From contig BSYQ01000008.1 in assembly GCA_030272585.1 (NCBI GenBank), positions 5,332,001-5,396,000 on the forward strand: 64,000 bases of DNA. Direction: 5' to 3'. Source of the stretch: Bryopsis sp. KO-2023. Its lineage: Eukaryota > Chlorophyta > Ulvophyceae > Bryopsidales > Bryopsidaceae. The notes below the pieces were generated by a model. That model was not told the DNA's origin, searched no databases, and saw nothing but the letters and a program-made list of their open reading frames with translations. Positions 1 to 10,953 of the stretch are shown in pieces (the stretch's first letter is position 1; each line of letters starts with the position of its first letter). The translations under genes and the position numbers were made by a program.

Positions 1-310
1 TCAGCTCTTCGGGGCTTCCACCTATCCACACACATTCCATTTTGTTCAATTTCCGAACCCTTCGTAAGTTGTTTTATTTTCCTGCATCAATTCACCCCCG
101 ATATAATTTTCAATTCATTTCTTCATTCTTCTTTGTTTTTTTTTTCCCCAATACGATTTTCATTACATTCTTCAACTTTCTTTCTTTCTTTTTTTTTTTT
201 TTTTGTGGGGGGGGGGGGGGGGGGGAAAGCAAGGATTAACCGGCTTTGAAATGATGCAACCACCAAAATCGTTAAAAGAAGAAGGAAAGCACACCAAGAA
301 AAAAACGTAC

Positions 311-1415
311 ATTCCTTCATGATTGCAGTGACAGCCACAGCATCTGTGCTGGCGACCATGGTTGAGAAAAGGAATGCATCCGTCCATCCCCATGTTTCCC
401 TCAAACCCAAGCCGAACAGCATGAAAGTGGCCAGAATCACCGTGTTGGCTGCAACCACCAGGAATGCAAAAACGAAAATCTGAAGCATCACCTGCGAATT
501 AAAAATTAAAAAATTAAAGAAAAAACAGGACGACGTCAAAGAAAAGAACACAAAGGGACCAAATCTTATTACTCCAACTCTTAGTAATATTTTTAGGGAA
601 ATGGCGCAGAGGAACGTTCTTCCCTTTATGTAGAATAATAATAATAACAATAATAATAATAATAATATCTGTAGTTTTTTATTTTTTATTTTCAGCATAA
701 TCACTTGATCAATTTTTTGAATTTCGAGGGGCTGTTCCGCCCTACCTTTTTGAAAACGAAAAAATCGATTCGAACTGCGCTGTCCAACAGCAGCGGAGGG
801 AGGAAGATGTAAAAGAACGATTCTGCAGGGGACAGCCCAATCCACAGCGCAATGGAGTTGCTGAATTCCCGCATGTTTCTTTTTATGTCAACCAGTGCCA
901 ACACCATTCCTGTGGCCAGAAAGCACTACAAGGTGGTCAAATGATATTACTAGTAATGAATTTAACATGGAGGGATTCGACAGCAGCCTTCTGAATTCGT
1001 GATGGTTCATTTCATTAATTTTTTCAAAATGGTGTCAAAAACAGAAACGAATGGAGTTTTTTCGCTCCACCTGTAACGTTCCATGAACACCTCATTTTCA
1101 AAAAAGAAAATTAAAAAACTCGATTCAATTTTCCTAATCAGTTTGAGAAAAATCCGCATCTGTATCTATTTTTCTTTTGATTTTTTCTTTCAGATTTCTC
1201 CCTCCTGTCGCAAATTGAAACACATGACTAATAATATCCGCTACGAAATGACAAAAGCAAAATAAAATCTAAAACCTGAACATCAAAATGAACAGAACAC
1301 AAATTCCAGACCTGCCATCAACATCACGATGGCGTAATGCTTGCGGGGAGCTATGCATGTCAAAACGATTCCAATTGCCGCGAACAAAATCGCGTCGTAT
1401 CCCGAATCAGGAACG
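311..1415 (-). CDS. Cation/proton antiporter, CPA1 (NHE/NHX/SOS1-like) family, partial
   Basis: Membrane Na+(K+)/H+ exchanger of the CPA1 family, exporting or sequestering alkali cations in exchange for protons. Three consecutive minus-strand exons fit by splice motif and phase: 1415-1312 (segment around AILFAAIGIVLTCIA), 909-746 (contains FLPPLLLDSA, the conserved LPP motif of the family) and 491-311 (hydrophobic helix followed by ASTDAVAVTAI, matching the SATDPVAV ion-site region, then MKE). Joints are phase consistent: G|GA, AAG|GTG. The exon ending at 311 has donor GTACGT and the rest of the exchanger lies beyond the left edge. The first visible exon begins in phase 2, so at least one upstream exon exists; its identity is uncertain. 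The intron at the left edge carries a 17-base G tract. The ATDPVAV-type aspartate is present, so the transporter looks functional where visible. The SOS1-versus-NHE subfamily is not resolved. Confidence 0.8.
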
Positions 1416-1698
1416 CTGCAGAAGCGATAATGATCTGAAAACAACCACAAATCCACCTTCAGTAAGAATCAAATGCATGAACCACCACTCCCAACCAAAA
1501 CATCAACTGCTTCGGGAAATACCACCAAAACGGCGCACCGGCCGACCATCGAGGTTGAGCACCTGACACGTTTCTTAACTGTGGTGAAAACAGGTTTGTT
1601 TTTTTCAACAGAGCGGTTTCTAGAGGAGGGTTTTTGACTCAGGAAGCTAGAGATGGGCTCGCTCGTTCGAGTTTGCACCTGCGTCCAGGTATCTGTCT

Positions 1699-2343
1699 TC
1701 ATAAGTGACATTTTTTCCCGCACAAGCGTCCGCCATCTAGTTTTGTGGAGTCGGTTTGTCCAATGCAACGAGGGGCTCCTCCTTTTGGGCACTGCGGGTG
1801 AAATTCCCAGTCCGACATGCGCAACGGTTCACTGCATCCAGAAGGGTGAATCGAATCGCTGGGGGGCGTCACTTTGACACGAAAAAGGGTGTGCTGGCTG
1901 GATACAGACCTCGCGGTGCAGAAATCGTCTCCACCTGTTCGCGTGGCGGCGGCGCTGGGTTCAAAGTCCTTCCAATCGACAGTTTGATATTTTCCAGCTA
2001 ACTGGTCAGTTGATTCGATGGTTTGCGACATTTGATGTGGGGAGGTTTGCATAGCATCATACATCTCATACATGCCTGGAGCGTCCTCTTGCACCCCTGC
2101 TTCAACTGTTTGGGTCGTTGTGCTGGGAAGAAAAAAACGACTTATACTCGCCGTTTTTCCTTCGCTTTCTCCCCGTTTAACGATTTTTTCACAAGTCGCT
2201 TCTTGCTTGACCGACCAATACAAAATGTCGTGCTGCGATGCGAGTGGAATACCTAGGGAAATCTTCAAAACCTCTTTGTTTGTTTGGTGTCCTTCCCAGT
2301 CTGCCCATTCTTTTTTCTGTTTTTTGAAAAGAAATGTGGTCAA
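1699..2343 (-). CDS. Possible exon(s) of unknown soluble region upstream of the antiporter
   Basis: An open frame of about 214 codons on the minus strand, rich in Ser, Thr, Asp and Glu (for example TVDWKDFEPSAAAT and MYEMYDAMQTSPHQM). It lies 5' of the recognised antiporter exons and on the same strand, so it may encode a hydrophilic N-terminal extension of that protein or a separate small gene. No domain is recognised. An overlapping open frame at 1469-1792 leaves the exon borders undecided. The length is more than expected by chance in this AT-rich DNA, but no homology supports it. Confidence 0.3.
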   Translation of the reverse strand: MTTFLFKKQKKEWADWEGHQTNKEVLKISLGIPLASQHDILYWSVKQEATCEKIVKRGESEGKTASISRFFLPSTTTQTVEAGVQEDAPGMYEMYDAMQTSPHQMSQTIESTDQLAGKYQTVDWKDFEPSAAATRTGGDDFCTARSVSSQHTLFRVKVTPPSDSIHPSGCSEPLRMSDWEFHPQCPKGGAPRCIGQTDSTKLDGGRLCGKKCHL

Positions 2344-2763
2344 TTGTTTTTTTCTGATACAACGGGACCTTGATCAGACATCACGTGCTGGGGAATGATT
2401 GCAGTTCAGGCCAGCAGCGTGTTCACCTTTCTCAACTGCAGAAATTCGAACATCCCAAATTTTCTTCCCCAATAATGTATAAGAATACCTTAATGTATAA
2501 GAACTAAAGTTAGAAACCCAGCAGAACCCACAGATGAGTTCAAAAATCTAATGTTCCAAAAATTCATCAAAAACTCAGTGCAGAGCAGCCAATTTGTGGC
2601 TGGCAGGAATCCACAAGGCCCCTCCCCTCCCCCGAAAAAGAAAAAACCAAGGAACACTGCAGAACCTCTGACAAAACCTATGCAGTTCATGCAATTCTTT
2701 TTCGATTTTGCGCCCTCCACAATCTGGCAATCAAAGCCAGGAATCGCTCGCTTCGGTTTCGCA

Positions 2764-3412
2764 TCACGTTTGCGCTGAACGGATGCCCCCTGACCGCCGC
2801 TGGAACCACGCATGGATTAATTTGACGGCGCCAGTCACAGTGCCCTCAGGCACCCCAAGGAGAACGATAACAAGCAGGTCGAACAGAACCATCAAGAGGT
2901 TGGAGACCCCAGCGCCGACCGCTGCAACAACGCATGAATCTCGTCGGTTTTCCCAGTCTTCCCACGATTGGGACCGTTTAATCAAAGGCCACTTGAACTC
3001 GTGATGCGAGCTCAGCAATTGGAGAATCGCAACGACGACGAAAAAATCCGCCATGGTCTTCTTGACGGTGTGGAGGTCGGACGATACGACACCGTGGAGG
3101 GTAACCAAAGCAATTCCCTGGAGGATGACGGCGAGAAGCACGATGGTGATGTCTGCGTCGGGTCGGCAAGTGGCGACGGACGTCAAAACGAACGGAAAAT
3201 CGACGAAGAAGAGCACCACGGTGGCAACCCAGACTTTTTTGAGAATCGACCCTGCGGTCGATCGAAGCAGCATTGTGATGGACTTTCCGATGATCGTCGT
3301 CCACAGAAAGAAGAGTGTTTTCCGTTCTCCGCAGCGTGTTTCACTTTCTTCTGTGGGCGTTTCGGCAATGGGTACTGCGGTCGATTGCGCGCGCAACTTC
3401 AAGTTCCTGCCA
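2764..3412 (-). CDS. Unrecognised multi-span membrane protein, 5' end not defined
   Basis: A long minus-strand frame whose product has at least four hydrophobic segments: around VWVATVVLFFVDFPFVL, ITIVLLAVILQGIALVTL, DFFVVVAILQLL and LLMVLFDLLVIVLLGV, separated by short basic loops. It ends in a stop at 2764. The frame is closed just upstream of 3413, where a plausible acceptor (TTTTTGGCAG) occurs, so the first exon with the start codon should lie between about 3412 and the LSM4 start; an in-frame internal ATG at the ITMLLRS position is an alternative. No known family is recognised. It is transcribed away from LSM4 and the two share a very short divergent promoter region. Confidence 0.5.
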
Positions 3413-3542
3413 AAAACGTGTGATTCTCACACTTTTTGAATTACGCAAATAATGAATGACTGGTGCGTCAGCAAACTTGCTCAAAAAGGAACACCAACGA
3501 ATTTTCCATTCTCGTTTCTTGTGGACCTGCATTCGCGACGTC

Positions 3543-5548
3543 ATGCTACCGCTTGGATTGCTGAAAACTGCGCAAGGCCATCCAGTGGTGAGTTAGGTTT
3601 CCTTTACACATATCGGCACATTCCCTCTCGCCACCCCGCGTTGGTCAGTTGTGTGCCCTTTGTCCAAACTGACGTCGTTTCGACCACCATGACACTTTTT
3701 CACCGAAGTTTCTACAGTACCAGTCGCTGGCTTGATGCTCTATCTGTTGGCGTGTTCTTTTTGGCCGTATGCGCTCTGCAACAAAAAAAGAAGATTAGAA
3801 TTTTCATTGATCGTTGAAAAAAAATGTGCCTGTGGATTTCATAATGGGTATCATCGATAGATTATACAATGAGAAGACAATTTGATTTTTAAAAGACCTT
3901 CTCAACCGGAGCTACAATCCAGTTCGACCATGAAAGCTTCTTAACTTGATTTTTTTTTCTTCTCAAAGAATAGACCTGATCAGAAAAAACGCCCCCAATT
4001 TATTTATTTGTTTTCTGAATATGTCAATCTCGAAACAAAGATATCAGCATGGGTTGTGCATGAACTGCAGCTGGTGGAATTGAAAAACGGGGAAACGTAC
4101 AATGGACATCTAGTCAACTGTGATTCATGGATGAACATTCATTTGAGAGAGGTCATCTGCACTTCCAAGGTAAAAACCTCAACGTGGTGATGATGTGCTC
4201 TTGGAGTTAAAAAATCCCGTTCAAAAAAATTGTTGAACGAAAAAAACAAAACAAAAAAAACTCACCGTCATTCAACCCTTTTTTTGTAGAAAAACCCACC
4301 ATCCACTATGCATTTGAGTAATTTTGGGCCCACATTTGTCATGATAATCAACCACAATCCTCACATCCACATTAGCTCAATTTAGTTGTGTTTTGTATTC
4401 TTTCTTTTTACGTTAAATGCCGAATATTGGTCCGTTTTTGCCGATCAGAGGTTTTGCCATTTCGAAAAAAGGCCAAGACATCGCTGATCGCAAAATATAA
4501 TAATAATAATAATAAATATGATATCAATAATCTAAGTTTTTCAGAACTCCCTGATGAGAAAACACATGTTCGTGATTTGTGGGGTCCTTCTTCATTCAAT
4601 TGTTTTCATTGCATAAGATATCGGAGGTGCTGTAAAGAAAAAAAAATTGTAGTGTGTGGAATGACAGGAGGGAGATCGATTCTGGAGAATATCGGAAGCC
4701 TATGTTCGAGGGAACACCATCAAATACGTCAGAGTGCCGGAGGAGGTCAGCAAAACAATCACAGTAGCGTTACATGTTCAACGATTGTATCTTTGTATTC
4801 ACGTGGCAGTATGCGGTTTAAACTTCTGTTGTGGAGATTGCTGGAACCCCCTTCGGGTTGATAGGCTGATTAATAAAAAAGCAAAAAAAATGACTGAGGG
4901 GTTCTTGTTTGTTTCACCAGGTTATAGATAAGGTTCAAGAAGAAGCTTATCGTCAACGAGCCCAAGGTAATAATAATGATATCTTTCATTTTCTTTTATC
5001 GGGCAAGCTCCCCTGCAAAACATGCAAGAATACAGCCACGTAACTTTTTTTTTTTTAGCCTAATTTCCTGTGTGTGTATTTGGGTCTGAGAAAATCCAGG
5101 TTTTGCCACAGAAAAATCCAAAAAAGCATACGCTTCATAGACCACCCTGAATTCCCAGGCAAACCTACGTCAGCAGGATTTGCATGCTTTTTTTTAAAAC
5201 GAATGGTTTTATTCGTTACTTCTTTGTCTTTTGAGTCGGACACAAATTCCTTTTTGGCTGATACACAGTTTTTCTTGTGGGTTTCCTAGATCACGGGCCT
5301 CCGTCTGGAAGAGGCCGTGGGTATGATCGAGGGAGAGGTTCCTATGGCGGGCGTAGAGGAGGTGAGACCGATAAGACCATCTTGAGTTGTAATTTTTTCA
5401 TGCTTTTTTATTTCCGTGGAACAAAAGCTTCATCAAGAGCATATTGGGTTGGGCTGGAAAAGGCTAAATCGATAATTGTTTGTTCTTTGTAGGGCGATCT
5501 CATTTCTCGGGCCGAGGTCGAGGTGAAGGCAAGCCGCCAAGAACATAG
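3543..5548 (+). CDS. LSM4: LSM4, U6 snRNA-associated Sm-like protein
   Basis: Complete gene for LSm4, a subunit of the LSm2-8 ring that binds the U6 snRNA 3' end in the nucleus and of the LSm1-7 ring in cytoplasmic decapping. Six exons: 3543-3587, 4071-4169, 4668-4745, 4921-4966, 5290-5361, 5493-5548, all with GT-AG borders and matching phases, giving 131 residues (human 139). Exon 1 gives [15 protein letters not shown]. Exon 2 gives the Sm1 motif with [14 protein letters not shown] and [12 protein letters not shown]. Exons 3-4 give the Sm2 motif with [14 protein letters not shown] and [10 protein letters not shown]. Exons 5-6 encode the Arg-Gly-rich tail ([12 protein letters not shown]) typical of LSm4. 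The ATG is fixed by the family N-terminus. Introns are 175-500 bases and T-rich. Nothing looks broken. Confidence 0.96.
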
Positions 5549-6319
5549 CGTCAGGAGAGTTTTGATTGTTTTCTTTAGTTCCATGTGGGCTTTGGAATTA
5601 GTAGGGAGTGTAGCAAGGGGTGAACAGAATAGAGCAGAAGTGAGATGGTTTTGGAGCAAACTGTGAAATGAATTATTGGGCAGGGGTGCTTTCAAACTTT
5701 TGTAATGGATTCAAAGATTAGCAGGCTTACCCTCAGTGTGCTGAGAAAAAAACAGAGTTTTTCACTGGCCTTGTTATTCTGCTCGAAAGTGTCACGGTCG
5801 GCCTTTCTTTCAAATGTTCATGAGGTCACCTTGAAAAACTGCTTAAAACTGCTTTTAGAACTGCACCCCCTTTTCCCAAATCCAAAAATATTAAAGAAAA
5901 ACCCATTCATCTCTGGATCGAATGGCGATGGTGGCCTTTCGACCTTTCATTTCTGCGTGTCATTTCATGCAAGGTGGTGGGTTTTTTTTTTCCATTTTTC
6001 TCAACTCCATAGACTGGGAGCGTTGTTCGTTCTCTCAGGAAAATGCGGCAATTAGTATCATGTGTGGGGCGTTTTTCTTGTTGGTGTTTGCCAGAAATGA
6101 CCCGATCGTTCTGCCCCTCGGCCCCCCTCAGCATTTGGCCCAGTTTTGGACGATCACCCAAGGTTGGCTATTCTTCCTGGGCAAGATTTGCCATTCTGTT
6201 GGGTCTGGCAGCCAGTCGACACACGAGAATTAGCTCAGCCGACGGAAGCTTTGAATTTCTGGCGCGGTTGACGGGGGCCACAGAGAAACGTTCGTTTCTG
6301 TCGACGTCGGTATTTCGAT
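5549..6319. other. Intergenic spacer between LSM4 and the SKP1-like gene
   Basis: About 770 bases without a convincing coding region. It holds the LSM4 3' untranslated region and the promoter of the downstream SKP1-like gene. Base composition becomes more GC-rich after about 6200, close to the next start codon. Open frames here overlap in several phases and show no family match. Confidence 0.6.
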
Positions 6320-7642
6320 ATGAGTTCGGCCATAGTCGCCAGCAGCCCCGACAGCGCAGCTTCGGGGGAGTCGCGCTCGGACGACCCCGCCTCCGATAAG
6401 GGAGGCCGAGGATTGCAAAAAGTCGTATGGGTGCAAACCGTCGAGGGAGGGCTACAAGCGATTCCGCAGGAGGTGGCGTTCCTGTCGCCGTTTTTCCAAA
6501 GAGAAGCACTGCACACGGACAAGGGCTGGAATTCCCAGACGCCCATAACTCTGCCGAAACAAATCACGCCGGTGGTGTTGGACCAAATCGTCTCGTATTG
6601 TCAGTATCACAGGGCGCCCGGGCGGTCGGACAAGGAGCGGAAACTGTATGACGAAAAGTTTATACGGATGGACGCTTGTCGACTTTGTCAGTTGACTTCG
6701 GCCGCGGATGCATTGGACTTACGGCCTCTGGTGGATTTAGCGTCGCGGGCGCTGGCTCGGTTAATATCGGGGAAGACACCCGAGGAGATTCGGGCGACTT
6801 TCAACTTGCCGGACGATCTGACGGAGGAGGAAAAGTTGGAGCCCGTTCCCTTCGGCACGGACGAGCCTCGAATCAGACTGCTCAATAGATTGTACGCCAA
6901 AAAACGAAGGGAATTGGCGGAGCGAAAGGCGAAGGAAGCGCGGGCTGCCCAGGGTTTACCCAAAGAGGTCGAACGAGGTCCCCCGGCGGAAGACACGCGC
7001 TCCGTGGATGACTTGCTAAAATTCATCGAGTCGGGGGGAGGCGACGAGGATAACGCGACTCAGGGCGCATCCAAGCCCCAACCTCAACCTAACAAACCCT
7101 CCAAAAAGAAAAAGAAAAAAAAGAGTGGGAAAAGAGGGACGGACGGGGTGCTTTCGAACGACAACTCCTCTGATGGGTCCGTTGGAGTGGGGGGGCTTTC
7201 GTTGCCGGATCCTCAAAATCGGGAGTTTCTCAACGAACTGGTGGAAAGCTTGAAGGGGGTGCAGCCCTTGTCCAGTCAGTCTCAAAACCTGCCCGCTTGG
7301 GGGAAAATGCACCGAACCTCTTCTGGATATTCGGCCACCTCCACCTCAAACCACACTTGCAACTCATCCCTGGGGGAAAACCCATCCTTGCTGGATGGAA
7401 GCATGGCCAGAAGGGTTTTCGACATTCCGGACAGGCCGGTGGAAGAGTTGTTCCCTGAGGAAGGGTTTGAGGATGAAGTGTGCGATTTAGAAATGGATCT
7501 AGAAGTGGCCGATTTCGCCCGCAGGCTTGAGTCAGACTGGAGCATCAGGCTTCAAGAGCTGATTTCGGTGTCCAGTCAAAGGCCGAACAAGGGGAAAGCC
7601 TTGGGGGCCACCGTGGCTGCACCGACTAGCTTACCGGTGTGA
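6320..7642 (+). CDS. SKP1-like protein of the plant ASK20/ASK21 type
   Basis: Single-exon gene of 440 codons. Residues about 35-100 form the SKP1/POZ fold (VVWVQTVEGGLQAIPQEVA, then the helix with LDQIVSYCQYHRAPGRS), followed by the SKP1 dimerisation and F-box-binding region with YDEKFIRMD, LCQLTSAADALDL and GKTPEEIRATFNLPDD. The block EPRIRLLNRLYAKKRREL right after it is diagnostic of the Arabidopsis ASK20/21 class, which has a long C-terminal extension unlike classical 160-residue SKP1. That extension here has a lysine run (near residue 262), Ser-rich linkers and an acidic patch (about 370-395). By family it could be an adaptor in SCF ubiquitin ligases. The ATG at 6320 precedes the conserved region by a Ser-rich leader of about 30 residues. 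Codon use is GC-richer than the surrounding DNA. Confidence 0.92.
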   Translation: MSSAIVASSPDSAASGESRSDDPASDKGGRGLQKVVWVQTVEGGLQAIPQEVAFLSPFFQREALHTDKGWNSQTPITLPKQITPVVLDQIVSYCQYHRAPGRSDKERKLYDEKFIRMDACRLCQLTSAADALDLRPLVDLASRALARLISGKTPEEIRATFNLPDDLTEEEKLEPVPFGTDEPRIRLLNRLYAKKRRELAERKAKEARAAQGLPKEVERGPPAEDTRSVDDLLKFIESGGGDEDNATQGASKPQPQPNKPSKKKKKKKSGKRGTDGVLSNDNSSDGSVGVGGLSLPDPQNREFLNELVESLKGVQPLSSQSQNLPAWGKMHRTSSGYSATSTSNHTCNSSLGENPSLLDGSMARRVFDIPDRPVEELFPEEGFEDEVCDLEMDLEVADFARRLESDWSIRLQELISVSSQRPNKGKALGATVAAPTSLPV

Positions 7643-10270
7643 GACATCGGGGAAATCGACGTTTGGATCTGGGTGTCTGACATACAGATAAATGCTCTCA
7701 CACTCTCTCTCTCTCTCTTTTTCAACATACACACACCTCCTTCAGGCAGTGCTGTCACCTTTTTGCCCCTTGGTCGACTTTGGGAATGTCTCCTGGTGCG
7801 TTTTTTTTCCCAAGGAAAGGAAAAAGGAATCGATTATTTCTTGGTGGTGTTTCTATTTTGGGGGGAGAAGGGATGGACAGGGGGAGGGGGGTTGAGGAAG
7901 AGAATTGAGAAATCTGTACAGTTATATGTTTGCAGGGAAAAAAAACAAGAAAAAAAAGAATTTGGTTGGGAATATGAAGGGCTCAGAATGTGTATTACTA
8001 ATGCTTTCCTAGCACTCAGGATGAAAAGAGAGAGAAAAAAAAACATTGGATTTCGGGAGGGGAAATGGGAAAGGGACAGTTGGAAGGTAGTTCATTAAGA
8101 GAGAGAAAAAAAAAGGGGAAGAAATTTTTCGATACTGTAATTTGGTTTTGTGGGAGGGCCGTTTTGTTTTTGAATTGGGCTCGTTGAAGAGAAGGGAGAA
8201 AAAAAGGGAAAAAAAAGGGGGGAAAAAACATTATTGGGAAGATTATTATCAAATTTGCCCTTGTCTATTTGGTATTTGTAGTACTACCCAATATTTCTGG
8301 AGAATTTATGATTTGGTTGGAAAAGGGGGGGGGGGGAGAAACGCATTCCTCCTCCATCTTATAATTTTCTTGTCAGTTTTTTTTTCCTTCCCTTTTTTCA
8401 TCTTTTTTCTTTTTACCTCCTTTTTACTCCTTCTTTGTTGTTTTTCCCTTCAAAACAGAGAAGGCTTTTTTTCCCTCACCCTTCTTTCTTTCAGGAAATA
8501 CTGCAAAGAAAACAAGGTGGGCTATGTGTGTGTTCTCGATCAGATTTTTTTTTTAAATGAGCCTTGGAAAAACGCAAGGGGATTGATTCAGTGCAGCGAG
8601 GGGGTCGATGGCATAAAAAATTATATATACATGAAGAATTGATGGCAATATCCTTTATTCTGAAAAATGTGCGGTAGGAGGGCTTGGTTGCAATGCAGAC
8701 AGAGAAATGTTTTTTTTATTTTGGTTTTGATTTTACGCTGAGGGGCAGGAAATGATAAGTCGCTGAGAGGAGTTTTTTTTCTTTTCTTTTTCGTCACACC
8801 CGGTTGAGAGGGGGGTTGGAATTTTTGGTCAAAGAAGCAGTGTTGATTTTGTGGGGCAGGTCCCTCGATGCATTTACTGCGCATGATTTTTATTTTTTCC
8901 TTTGTGGTGGTTTGCTCGTGGCTGGTTCGAATCTTAAATTTTATATCGGTGAGTGTTCTATTTTGGTTTTCTTGTTCTACTTTTCCTTATTACTTTTTTT
9001 TATCTTAAATATATATATATATGTTGTTTTTTTCTCGAATCGTTTTTCCTCCTGGAGTGCAGCCTACAGGTCTACTCGACAAGATGGGTTGCGTTTTCCT
9101 GGAATAGCTTGTGAATATTTTCAACAGGGAAAATCAGTTGGGGTTTTTTGTTCTCGTTTTTTGAATTTCGATTGCATTTGATAATCGGAATTGTGAGGGA
9201 GTAGGCATAGATAGAGAAAACAATAATTTTGGAGATTTTTTTCCAGGGAACTGATATGAACAGGGCAAAAAAAAAAACAGAAAAACGGTGGGGTTGAAAA
9301 AACAAAACAAAAAACAAAAGAGGGTATGCAGATTTTCGATATATGGGATTGGGGTATATTCTCAAAAATTTTCAAGGTAAACTTGTACCAGAAACCATGG
9401 GAAGGATTTGGTTTCATTCTCTCTATGTGGGTTTTTTTTCGGGAGGGGGGGGGGAGCCTGGGGGGCTGGGTGTTTTCAAGCAAGTAGGATTTATTTTTTT
9501 TTTGCCCTTGGTGTGGTCACACCAGTACTGAAGAAGAAGAAGAAGGAAAAAAAAATGGATTGCTGAAGACTGAGAAATGGGAGGGGTGCTTCGTTCCCCA
9601 GGCCTCCTAAAAAACACTGGAGGGTTTGCTCCAGAAGCGGGAAGGGGGGGGGGGTGGGGGTGGACGGTACAATTGATGCACACAATCGTTCACTATTTCT
9701 CTTCCCCCTTGTGCGCGACCAGCCTCACCTGAAAGAACTCTCCAAGAATGCTTATTTTCAAGCGAGACGCGTACTTTCAACATTATCATTCCCAAGCAAA
9801 TTACATGCACAGCCACCACATTCTTTTTATCCTTGCAAGCGGCGGTGGCACCCTCATGCTCCCGCGGGAAGACCCGACAGTCGCCAGGTGTATTCTTCCT
9901 GGAGGGCAAACCATTTCTTTTCTGTGAGTCGTCTGGATGGTGACGTCCCACCAAACAAATATCTGATCTCTCACTCAATTCGACGCAGTTTCGACATCTA
10001 CTAGTAGCACGCGGAGGGGAAATGGATCGCCTGTATGGTTGGACAAAGTTTGATAAATTGGCTGTGGAATAAGCACGATGCGAATACTTTTGTGGAGCAC
10101 CACCATGATTGCCTGTTTGTAAATGGGCCTTCCTCCTTTCTGTGAAGTGATGAATAGAACAGTTTCGAGATTTGGCCATTGTCTGTTTGTGAAGTCCATC
10201 TTTGAAATTTTGGGGTTATCTTTAAAGAGGAAATTTCCCACCAGGAAAATGCACCACTCCATTCTTCATT
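7643..10270. other. Long gene-poor spacer with homopolymer and purine-rich runs
   Basis: After the SKP1-like stop there is a CT dinucleotide run (about 7700-7720), then 2.5 kb of A, G and T homopolymer-rich sequence, including a GA-rich block (7850-8240) and a short TA run (about 9010-9022). No exon with both splice signals and family similarity was found. The longest open frame is on the minus strand at 9607-10179 (190 codons from an ATG at 10179); it has no recognisable domain and ends in a proline run from a C-rich tract, so it is treated as unproven. Confidence 0.5.
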
Positions 10271-10953
10271 ATTCATTGTAACACAAACTTTGTGAGGAAG
10301 AACTTCTTCCGAAGAAGCGCCACGCTGCAAACGAATATATATTCCCCCTCCTCTTCATTGCAGTAATATTAACATTAATCAGACACCTCGCACAAAACCG
10401 ACGCCCCGAGCCGCCACAAAGCTCGTAACTCCCGCTGTGCGACATCCAGCCAGCACCGTTCGAAAGGAAAGTGTGCCGACATGTGTGGCAAACGTACTGT
10501 ATCTGTCAGGTGCGGTACTCCGTTTAAAAGGACTGGCAGAAGAGTTATCTTCCTGCCTGCGCAGGCATGCCTTGAGATTTCTCTTAGAAGAGCCTTCAGA
10601 GTATTCGAAATACACTATCAGAAACAAGAAAAGGTAAGAAGCCTTTCCCCACCCCCAACGGAAGTCGATATCTACTTTGTTCTCGAGCAGTGATGGCTCC
10701 AGTGTGCGGCAATTTGCGGTCGCCCACAGAGCGTCGTCGATAAAGATGTTCTCGTTGAGCCGGGGAACAGTTGGGCCGTGTAAGGCGTTCTTTTTGCGTT
10801 GAAGCGCGTCTGTTTGCGGGGGGAAAGCCGTGAGCTGGTTTCTTGGACCTCCCCTTGTGCAAGGAAACACATGTGTTTGCTTAGACGGTAAACAGTCATG
10901 AGGATATTTCGAGTTATGACTAATTGGGACCACCCAATTCGTTTTCGTTGCAG

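Noticed and set aside
123-845. One continuous 240-codon protein at the left edge
   Set aside because: It runs through two introns; only the parts matching the antiporter exons (746-909 and 311-491) are coding.
9607-10179. 190-codon minus-strand frame from an ATG
   Set aside because: No domain, no splice partners, and a C-tract-derived proline run; length alone is weak evidence here.
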